Shown here one piece after another: positions 55,545-64,000 of a DNA stretch of 64,000 nucleotides. The DNA is from Gigaspora rosea (Eukaryota > Glomeromycota > Glomeromycetes > Diversisporales > Gigasporaceae): assembly GCA_003550325.1 (NCBI GenBank), contig QKWP01000513.1:97184-161183 (forward strand), in the 5' to 3' direction. The notes below the pieces were generated by a model. It saw only the letters and a program-made list of their open reading frames with translations. It was not told the DNA's origin and did not search any database. The first letter of the stretch is position 1; every line of letters begins with the position of its first letter. A program made the translations under genes and the position numbers.

Positions 55545-55548
55545 TTAA

Positions 55549-56005
55549 TTTATATAATAATTAGCAAGAATATTAAATTATTTAATAATTACTATAATGC
55601 AATAATGTAATCTTATATATTAATTTCTTTTTATTAAGTATATCAATTGCTTTGCCAATTAAGTACCGTAACTTCATGCCCTTATATAAATAAATGTTTT
55701 TGCATTTTTAATTCTTAACACTAAAATTATTACAATAATATTCATGATTTGTTATTTACAAAGTGATAACAAAATAGCAAGGATAATATTAATATCAAAG
55801 ATTTGATTTCAAATTCACAAACATCTAAAAAATTCTTATTGCAAAAACTTTTAAATTACCTATATGGCTATTCTTGTATTAAATTCTTAAATATGTAATA
55901 ATAATAAAATAGGAAAGTTTAATTTTTGTGAAGATTAAAAGACTAATTAGAGACCATGTAACTGGTCTAGACTAGATTGTAGATATGATTTAATTGGTTA
56001 CATTA
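55549..56005. other. AT-rich stretch
   Basis: No gene or repeat end that I can support. Confidence 0.3.
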
Positions 56006-56535
56006 GGGGTATTCATATAAATAACATTATACAAGAAGTAGTGTTAGATGAAATATAATTTTTTTCTAATAAGTAGGGAGGGATCAAAAAAATATAATGT
56101 AATTTTTTTAGGAAAATTTGTCTAAATTCTGATCCAAGAGTCAAAATTGAATAATTTTGGTAATATTTAATTTGTTGTTGTAAGAGAAGCCAATAGTACC
56201 AATTTTATTTCTTTGGATTACTGGATCAGGAGTTATTGGCAAAATACTATTGGTCATATCTTTTCTTATAAAATTACTATATAACCAAACAGTTTTTTGT
56301 GAATATCTTGTGATTCAGTAATCCAAATGATATGATTTTGGTATAATTGATCTTATCTCACCAAGATGAATTAAATGGTACCAAAATCATCTAAATCGAA
56401 TTAATATATTACAAAAGATTCAAGTTTTTGTAAAATTTTATATATAAATATACAGATTTTGAAAAATTTTTTTATATAGTCTAAGGGGTCAAGAGCTACT
56501 ATGTAGGGTATATAATATTATTTATAGATGCCTCC
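56006..56535. mobile_element. Harbinger-like MITE, GGGGGCATCC family, copy with TTA duplication
   Basis: Ends GGGGTATTCATATAAATAAC and, complemented, GGAGGCATCTATAAATAAT; TTA at 56003-56005 and 56536-56538. Inner palindrome and TTTTCTTATAAAATTACTAT core as in the other copies. Non-coding. Confidence 0.85.
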
Positions 56536-56931
56536 TTAGGACTAAGGCTAAAAAAATTTGATTATATGGGCTACATCAAACAAAAACATAGTTTATATTA
56601 TTTTTTGCAAGAATAAGTTATATAATTAGAATTTAAAATCTAATTAGAAATGCATCTGATGATTGGCTAATTTAATGTTATTGACTGGAAGCTAGAACCT
56701 TACTGGATATTCAGATATTTCTAGTGTTTTAGTGGTTTCAGCAATGTTTTCACTAGAAAAGATTATTTCACTAAAACTGATATAATGCTAGCCAATAAAA
56801 TTATAAATAAGAATTTATATTATAAATATATAATATGTTGATATCCAATTAGTTGCAAGAATACTTTTTATTTTACTAGTAAAGCAAACACCCATGATTT
56901 ATATATAATCACTACAAATTTATACAAAATA
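56536..56931. other. Short AT-rich spacer
   Basis: GATTGGCTAATTTAA at 56656; CAGCAATG/TTTTCACTAG short motifs. No gene seen. Confidence 0.3.
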
Positions 56932-57207
56932 TAGTTAGACCTCTATAAATACAACCTCCATAAATACAATACCTCTATAAATGCATGATTTTGTTGTGTT
57001 CCTGCTATATTTTACTTAGGCTAGACCAAATTGATTCTTTGTTTAACATAATATAAAATAACTAAAAGAGGAGGTGGGCATTAAAAAAGTACAAAAATAA
57101 TAATACTGCAATTTTATTGGTTGATTTATATATATTAGTATATAAAATTTAAAAAATTGAAAGGTGGCAAATACTAATAATTACTATTAATATATATTGG
57201 ACTTATA

Positions 57208-57381
57208 CAGAGAACCCTCCCTAAGTGCATGCTCTCGTGACTAATTTTAATAACATGCACTTTAAAAAACAATAAGAAAAAGTGCATTTATAGAGGTCAT
57301 CTATATTTGGGCCCAAATTTAAGTGTGCATTTAGAGAGGATGTGCACTTATAGAGGGAGTGCACTTAGGAAGGGTTCTCTG
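57208..57381. mobile_element. 174-bp pogo-like MITE, nested
   Basis: Ends CAGAGAACCCTCCCTAAGTG and, complemented, CAGAGAACCCTTCCTAAGTG, TA on both sides (57206-57207; 57382-57383). The interior is made of further GTGCA-TTATAGAGG motifs. Non-coding. Confidence 0.85.
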
Positions 57382-57448
57382 TATAAATTCTAAAAAATAG
57401 GGGAGGAGGGGGTTATGTTAAATAAAGAATTAAATTGGTCTGGCATTA

Positions 57449-58104
57449 TCCCTTAAACTGTAAGCAAATCCAGGCAAATTTGGCTGGAAAATTGCTATAA
57501 ATATGCTTATGATCTATATTTTTTAAAACTTAAGATATTTAAATAAAATTTTTTTTGATAAAAATTGAAAATAAGGATTATATTATAGTAGTATTTAATT
57601 TTATATTATAAGAAAAAATTTTAAGTTGATAATAAGCTAAAAATAGATAAATTTCAAAAAATTTTTTATTCAAAAAAATTATCTACTTTTTTTTGGCAAA
57701 CTCTATAAATATTAGCTCTAGCTTCCTGATTTAATAGAATGATATAGTTTATAAAAAGGATTACAACTTTTATTATTGCAACTTTTGTGATTTACTTGTA
57801 AAAATTAGGACTTGTATTAGAAGTGAAAATTTTTTTTATAGACGGGAACATATAAAATTTAAGAAAACCTAAAGAAAAATTTTATAGTAAAAGTTTTAAA
57901 ATAAAAACTTTAAACTTTTATTGCTTTAAAGTTTATTAATAATTTTAAAAAATTTTCATAATAAAGTTTATAAAATATATTTTAAAAAAAATATTCTATA
58001 AATAAAGTATACCCCATATGCTTAATAAATTTTTATTTTATTTAAAAAAATGTAATATTTCTAAAAAAATCCAGGCAAATTTGCCTGGATTACAGTTTAA
58101 GGGA
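57449..58104 (+). mobile_element. 656-bp TCCCTTA-ended MITE, copy 2
   Basis: Ends TCCCTTAAACTGTAA in inverted orientation; TA at 57447-57448 and 58105-58106. CCAGGCAAATTTGCCTGG near the right end. Same interior as 26918-27561. Sits in the right arm of the pogo-like element. Confidence 0.85.
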
Positions 58105-58190
58105 TAGATTTTTACTTCCTAAATGCAATATCTCTCTAAATGCAGAATTTTTTGCTGTCCCTACACAGTGCATTTACAGAGGGTTGACTG

Positions 58191-59392
58191 TATAATTTCA
58201 ATATCATATTTATTTTTTTATTTTAAAAATTTTTGCTAGTCAATTAGTAATGCGAACAAAGTCTGCTTTGAATTCAAAGTATTGATCATTTATTCTAAAT
58301 CGAGTTAAGTGAAATAAAATAATCATTTAGATTTTATAATATAAAATGGTCTTGATTTAGGGTTTGAAATAAAATAATTATTATATAAAGTGGTCTTAAT
58401 TTAGGGTTTGAAATAAAATAATTATTTGAGAAACTATTTAATATCAATTTTGTAGCAAATATTTAAGTTTGTGAAAATAGGTATAATATGAGAAAGTGAT
58501 TAATTAAATGGATAATTTTTCAGTTATTGTTGACCTGCTTACAGTTCTCAAAAAATAAAACCTTTACAATTAAAATTCAGACAATACTAAATAAGATCTG
58601 GAAATATAGCTATGTATATTGATTTACTAATTTTAATATAATATCTGGTTCTTCATACAGTACCTATCTAAATTTGATTCTAGATCAACTTTATAATTTA
58701 ATATGTGTAAAAAACTTATTTTTGTCAGAGATGATACTGAAACCAGATAATGCTAAAACTTTGATTTATTTTGATATGAAATTTTAAAATTTTTTGGTAT
58801 ATTATTTCTTATTTTGTCTTATAAGGTTAGACAAGGTTTGGGTAGATTTGATATTTAAAGAATATATATGGATTTTAGCAGGGCTTATAATTTCAAACAA
58901 GACCCAAGTTTCAGCACATCCCTAACATTTTTTTAATTTTTTATATAGATATTAGTAAAGTTAAAATAAAATTAAATTATAATTAGCCGATTATCAATTA
59001 TCATGTTATCTTTGTAAAGTTTAAAATTAAACTACTATCAAATTTTTGATAATATTCAAGCACTTTGTGTTTATTATTTTTAACCTGATATTAATGATTA
59101 TTCCATTATTACTCATGTCTGAAATAGAATATGTTTTACTATTACCAATTTAATCATGATTATAATAAACTACATTGTTATATCAATCTTTAGTGCTTTC
59201 ACATTAATAAAAATATAGAACAATTTAGAAATTTTAGAATAATCCAAAAACCAACTTTACTAACAGGAATATTTATTGTTATTATGTCATTAGTTTAAAG
59301 TATAGATATCAATTTGAGGATTAGTATAAAAATTTGACAGTTTCATGATTTTTTACCACCAAATCGGACTTGCACATAGAATTATACATATG
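58191..59392. other. AT-rich stretch without gene
   Basis: A short direct repeat (GGTCTTGATTTAGGGTTTGAAATAAAATAAT, in pieces, at 58347 and 58390). Otherwise no frame or repeat that I can support. Confidence 0.3.
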
Positions 59393-60491
59393 GGCGGATT
59401 TGACTCCGTTCCATATGTGACAAAATCGAAATTTTATCACATGTGATGAGCAAAACATTTTCAACGAATTAAATCGATTTAAATATTAGACATGTGATCA
59501 TCACGGCCAATCAAATCAATACATATACGAGATTGCTAATCAATCAAATTACTAAATTATTTATATACACGAAGCTTCACTTTCTCTACCTTTATTAATA
59601 CATTTTAAGTAGAAATTCTATTGTATATCGTTGCTTTATTAATTCTTTAGTCTATATCTAATATTTATGATTAAATTAAATGGCATCGCTAAACTATATC
59701 TATGCTTATTTAATCAATCAAATTACTAAATTATTTATTATACATGAAGTTTCACTTTCTCTACCTTTATTAATACATTTTAAGTAGTAATTTTATTGTA
59801 TTTTTCTGCTATTCTTTGCTTTATTAAATGTAATATAATTCTTTAGTCTATATCTAATATATATGATTAAACTAAATAATATCGCTTATTTGATCTAAAC
59901 TATATCTACGCTTACTTAGCAATTTAATTCCTACAAGACTAATTAATATACAAGTATAAATGTTAATATTATTATAAAATAAAATATTAAAATTTGTAAC
60001 AAATATAGTAATGCAGTAAAACATCGTATTCTCAAAAAGTACATAAGTTATATATATATCTAGATGATTGAGCAAAGCGAACTCAAGAAGAAAATAAATA
60101 CCGGTAACTATAGTTACTAGCAAATATAAATGTGTTCTGTGATTAGAAAACTGGCATGAAAACGAAATCAAATCTAAAATAAACGAACTGGTAAAAACCT
60201 TCGTGTTCTTGCTACATATTGCACATAATCTTGTATTTTTGTGCAGTTACCCTTTGAAATTGTCTCTAATAAAAGCTTCTTCATTTTTAGGATCTGAAGA
60301 GGATTAGAAGAGGATCAAGGAAGCTAAAACCTCATTGACATAAATGTAAAATATCAACTACACTATATATAAAAAAAAAAAGCTATGATGCTTTCACGAC
60401 ACCTCAAATTTTCATATTGTACGAGGTAAATTAACCAATCAGCGTGAATTTCATGATAATCACATTTCTGCATTTTGGAGTCAAATCCGCC
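59393..60491. mobile_element. 1.1-kb inverted-end element
   Basis: GGCGGATTTGACTCC at 59393 and its exact complement ending at 60491. CATATGTGA/CACATGTGATGA-like subterminal motifs on the left, AATGTGATTATCATGA (complemented) on the right. A 180-bp tandem duplication (59532-59708; 59709-59908) shares AATCAATCAAATTACTAAAT and TTCACTTTCTCTACCTTTAT. Class not determined; target duplication unclear. Confidence 0.65.
59872..60284 (-). CDS. Two small minus-strand frames, unknown products
   Basis: 60284-60174 reads M-K-K-L-L-L-E-T-I-S-K-G-N-C, then A-R-T-R-R-F-L-P-V-R-L-F (36 residues). 60171-59872 reads M-I-S-F-S-C-Q-F-S-N-H-R-T-H-L and has several hydrophobic stretches that could be membrane segments. 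Both lie inside the inverted-end element and could be captured or eroded sequence. No family recognised and no function assigned; chance frames in AT-rich DNA remain possible. Confidence 0.25.
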
Positions 60492-60719
60492 AATACCGCC
60501 AATATGATTTTATGAAAAAGTTAAATATACAATCATTAATTGATTTTGATCCAATTACAAGTTCTTAGTTTGATATAATATTTTTAGTCTGATTTTTTTA
60601 AATTACAAGATTACACTACACTATTACAGTTTATAGATTATGTATAAATTTAAAAATTCAAATGTGATTTTCTCAAAATGGAAAAAAAGTCGTAAGGATG
60701 CGCCCCATATGAAAGATTA

Positions 60720-61370
60720 AGGTATTATTTGTGCCAGGAGCTTCTACAAATGTGAACTCCCTTTATTACCAAGACAATTATAAGAAAAATTAAAAAAGTT
60801 AATGTATTGTTTAAAGAGCATCTACTAGTGCTTTCCCTCCCTTATCAAATCTAATTGTATGAAAAATCCAAAGTAGTCAAGGTGGAGAGCCTTTGCTAAA
60901 GTTATTCTATCATTAGGATAAAGTTGATTATTTTTAAGATATAGGAATTATTTGTGCCAAGAACCTATAATAAGGTTTGTTTTCCTTTATAATAAAGTCC
61001 ACGTTGATATTATTCGAATGAAGACGAACATTTACGAACAGATTTTTTCTACCAAGATCTAAGGAGGTCAATGTAGTGTTCTTATAAAGGGCTTCTTCTT
61101 CTTTAAGATAATTATTTGAAAGAGTTCATGCCAAGTAGAGTATTTGTCTTGCTTTTTAAAGTATTTCGGCGAATATTTTCCTGTTTGGACTACAAATTCA
61201 TTATTTGAGAAGCATCAAGAAACCAATGTGTTTTCAATAAGGATGTCAGCTAATGATTTCTCTCCTTTAATGCCAAGGCGAAGATTTAAAAGACTTAAAG
61301 AAATTAACCCGTTATTGTTAAGTACACCTACTAATATCTTCTTTAAATTAAGCTCACGTCCAAGATCCAT
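60720..61370 (-). pseudogene. Broken leucine-rich-repeat gene, 5' end preserved
   Basis: Minus strand, ATG at 61370-61368: M-D-L-G-R-E-L-N-L-K-K-I-L, then N-N-N-G-L-I-S-L-S-L-L-N-L-R-L-G-I-K-G, K-S-L-A-D-I-L-I-E-N-T-L-V-S and a TGA. The first LRR repeats keep the 28-residue rhythm. Downstream (61100-60720) only antisense LRR traces remain (CTAAGGAGGTCAATGTAGTG; GTGCTTTCCCTCCC). The plus-strand frame at 61144-61380 is a shadow. The start was chosen because it is the first ATG before an unbroken LRR frame. Confidence 0.7.
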
Positions 61371-61457
61371 TAATTTCTAATTTTTTTTAAGGTTTTTACC
61401 TTGGTTCGTAAAAACATCTGATTATCATTCTGCACATTCTGAAAATTGCATTATGAT

Positions 61458-61904
61458 CAGAGACGATGATTTTCTGCGGTGCTATTGGGTCAATTCCATC
61501 TGTACTAAAATACCAATTCTGCAAATAAAATTAATTAATTCTGCACAGTTTTTGTGGTATTTCTATAGGTTCTGCGTGGTTTCTGCGATATTTTTTATTA
61601 AAAAAAATTTTTTTCAAAAAAAAAACAAAAAAAAGATTTTTTTTTCTCAAAGAAAAAAATTTTATTAATAATAATAAAATTCAATTATTTCGGACCATGC
61701 TCGTATTTCAGGTTTATTTATTTTCTACATCGGAACTTTTTGGAGGTTATATTTTTAGAACCTGTACCGATAAAAAAAACTAAATAATTTACAAATCCCT
61801 ACTTTCTGCGGCAATTCCGTGCTATTTTTAATACATTCTGTGTTTACAACCTAATTCCGTGATTTCTGCGGCATTCCGTGAAATGCAGAATATCATCGTC
61901 TCTG
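61458..61904. mobile_element. 447-bp hAT-type MITE with perfect 8-bp duplication
   Basis: Ends CAGAGACGATGAT in perfect inverted orientation, beginning CAG and ending CTG as in hAT elements; flanked by ATTATGAT (61450-61457; 61905-61912). Repeated TTCTGCGG/CCGTG motifs near both ends. The short frames inside are accidental. Confidence 0.92.
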
Positions 61905-61912
61905 ATTATGAT

Positions 61913-63590
61913 ATCTAAATACCACTGAGTAACACAAAATCCGATTTTGTAAATAAACATCAACTAAGTGCGTGAGATAAAAATTTAGGGTTAGGGCCTT
62001 AAAATTAGAGGCTAAATGGTTAGAATGATATTTATTATAAGTAAAATTTCATTCCCGTCATTTTTAATTAGTGCACCAAGATCGATTTAACCATTAGTTT
62101 TAGTCAAAAATTGCACTCTCCGATTGGTTATTTCCCCTCCAGGAGTTTGTATTACCCGCGCAAATAAGTGGATGCAAATTTACCCTACCACAAAATTGCT
62201 CACCCCCTGTAATTTTAACCAATCGAATTTTAAGATCAGTTCACAAAAAAATTCTAAATTTTTAGGAAACAATCTTCTGCATCCTAAACATGTTCCTCGT
62301 CGAAATTTTACTAATAGCTATTACATTTTTCACAATTTTTTATGAGAACGCTACCTAAGATGTTTAGTAGATTGATTATCTACACACATAATAATATCCT
62401 TTGCTATCACTATGCGCCGAATTATTCTGTAATGTTATTACACACTGAAATGCACTTAAAAAGGACATTACGGCGTCGCATTTGTGAACTACCCCAAAAA
62501 TTGAAAATTTTGACTACTATGATGCATCATTTAATAAATTTCTATGTTCAATGATAGTGGGAAGATGGGTTAGTCTGTGGGGAAAATGGGTTAGACGCGT
62601 TATCAGTACAGATCAGGGGTTCAAAAAATTTTTTTGGGGTTTAACATTGACTGATTAATATATAATCTAGTAACTAAATTTAATTTTGGGGATTAAATGT
62701 TTAGATTTCATAACTAATTACCTGCTTAATTTCGCAAATGTGCCGTAATGATAAATTTTATAACACTAATCCCAAAATTCTAGTGATATCACGAAAAACT
62801 AATTCTTTTTTTTATTCTATAAACATATAGAATTCAATTCCGGTCGAGTTTGGTTATGTAATTATCATAAATATCACTAGCACTATTGAATGTTAGAAAT
62901 AGCTAGACACCTGATCCAATGTAATCTGGAATATTTTGAAATGGTAGGGTCTCAAAATGTTAAAAAAAAAATTTATTTTGTGAAATAGATGGCATGGCAT
63001 ATTTGATTTTCAATTTAAATATAACAACTATTACTAAACTGTATAATTTTTTTCATTATTACAAAAGCTATTAGACGAAAGTATTGTGTCCTTCTAATGT
63101 TCGATGTCTCCCCACCCTCTTCTTTTTCTGACAAATCCGTTAATAAGTTACACAACTTACGATCGATCATACACATAAATGAATTTGAGTTTATTTCATG
63201 AAATGAGGTGTCTCCAAATACTTTCGGTTTAGACATCAATGTATATGAAAGTATTTGTCCTACCTAATTATTGGAATTAAAACAAATCGAGTTTTAATCA
63301 CCATACACATTTATATATAATAGTTATTAAAATTCATAATCTTATTTTTAATTTAATAAATACGAAATACTGTAATTTATAAATAAAGATCATTACGCAA
63401 ATCTTTTTGATACTGTAATTTTGGCATATAACTATTAAAACTATAGATTATTTTTTACATCATTAGTTCTATACAGACGGGTAAATTACGTTACATATTA
63501 TTTATTCGTATCAATAAACATTCTAGTTTGGTAAAGCCTAATGCATTCAATATTTTTACAATAACTTTTGCTACTATTCTCTCATCTACA
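61913..63590. other. Stretch with small unrecognised frames
   Basis: Plus-strand frames at 62124-62345 and 62342-62554 and a minus-strand frame at 63239-63015 (containing D-L-S-E-K-E-E-G-G-E-T-S) have no known motif. 62555-62600 has GTGGGAAGATGGGTTAG / GTGGGGAAAATGGGTTAG, a GC-rich direct pair. 62812-62835 has the ATTCTATAAACATATAGAAT hairpin. ATTGGTTA motifs at 62107 and 62217. No gene supported. Confidence 0.3.
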
Positions 63591-63599
63591 AGATCAATT

Positions 63600-64000
63600 T
63601 CAATGTATTTCAGATACAATGAAATTAATGTATTATTCATACAAAGAACCTCAGCTAATGTTCCAAATTAATCGGAATATCCGAAAGATCTAAAAATCAC
63701 AATGAAATTTTTGCAAAGAACCTCCACTAATACTTTTTCACCATGAGTATTAATGATTTGAACTAAGATTTGTGTTGTTTACGATAAGTGCATCTAATAT
63801 TATTTTCACTCCTTTGGGGCTAATTGGATTTCTCGAAAGATAAAGTATTATATAATTAAATAGTTCAAACTCTATTTCTACTGAACAAGTTATGAGGAAG
63901 TTAAAGCAATGCTTATAGAAAGAGCCTTCGCTAAAGTTATCCCTCTTTCAAAGTCAAGACCATCTAAAAAATTTTTTCCATCAAATTAAGGGGACCCAAA
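63600..64000 (-). pseudogene. Leucine-rich-repeat gene relic, cut by the window edge
   Basis: Minus-strand pieces F-E-R-G-I-T-L-A-K-A-L (63925-63955), H-G-E-K-V-L-V-E-V-L-C-K-N (63705-63745) and T-L-A-E-V-L-C-M-N (63645-63670) follow the LRR pattern, separated by stops and frame changes. The gene or relic continues beyond 64000. Confidence 0.6.

Larger units (their letters stand above)
56932..58190. mobile_element. pogo/Tigger-like non-autonomous element with nested MITEs
   Basis: Ends TAGTTAGACCTCTATAAATA and, complemented, CAGTCAACCCTCTGTAAATG, flanked by TA; ends of this kind are typical of pogo-type Tc1/mariner elements. The long inverted arms contain AGACCAAATTGATTCTTTG (57025) and, complemented, AGACCAATTTAATTCTTTA (57440). 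The right arm is split by the MITE at 57449-58104 and the centre holds another at 57208-57381. No transposase. Confidence 0.8.

Noticed and set aside
61144-61380. Plus-strand frame at the LRR relic
   Set aside because: Shadow of the minus-strand LRR sequence, which has the better protein pattern and start.

Overview
This window is a very AT-rich, gene-poor stretch of a eukaryotic nuclear genome. I infer an arbuscular-mycorrhizal fungus (Glomeromycotina, Rhizophagus-like). The reasons are the base composition, decayed copies of a large leucine-rich-repeat (RNI-like) family, MULE transposases of the FAR1-SWIM-OTU type, BED-finger hAT transposases, a LINE with the N-H-N-V-Q-G-L type endonuclease, and dense MITEs. 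Species assignment is inference. I see no intact host gene, no tRNA or rRNA, no CRISPR and no complete LTR element; nearly everything is transposon or gene debris. A single N lies at 44807.

Layout. 0-6.8 kb: end of a MULE transposase, an orphan exon, a tandem hairpin array carrying a TTAA-flanked MITE, and other small repeats. 6.8-16 kb: two copies of one broken LRR gene (minus strand) flanking a decayed autonomous MULE (8.8-11.5 kb), a foldback element with a MITE inside, and a 58-bp minisatellite. 16-22.3 kb: MITEs, an AT-rich dispersed repeat, and a Harbinger-like element that contains a four-fold palindrome. 22.35-38.82 kb: one full-length LINE with an 11-bp target duplication, split by an 8,005-bp MULE-type element (23130-31134), a hAT MITE and a Harbinger-like MITE; without the insertions it is about 7.7 kb. 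The 8-kb insert carries LRR relics, an integrase-derived fossil and several MITEs. 38.8-41.4 kb: LRR fragment and MITEs. 41.4-54.7 kb: a deep nest in which a Harbinger-like MITE is split by a 12.1-kb hAT-type element, which holds a recognisable 3.9-kb hAT transposon with an 8-bp duplication, plus dispersed repeats, minisatellites and an assembly gap with a perfect 593-bp duplication. 55-64 kb: more MITEs, including a pogo-like nest, and two further LRR relics.

The genes do not form pathways. What the window records is an order of insertion events, which can be read from target-site duplications and from empty sites. No element with an intact transposase was seen. Several frame breaks fall in A-runs, and several stops are consistent with C-to-T change at CGA or CAA codons.
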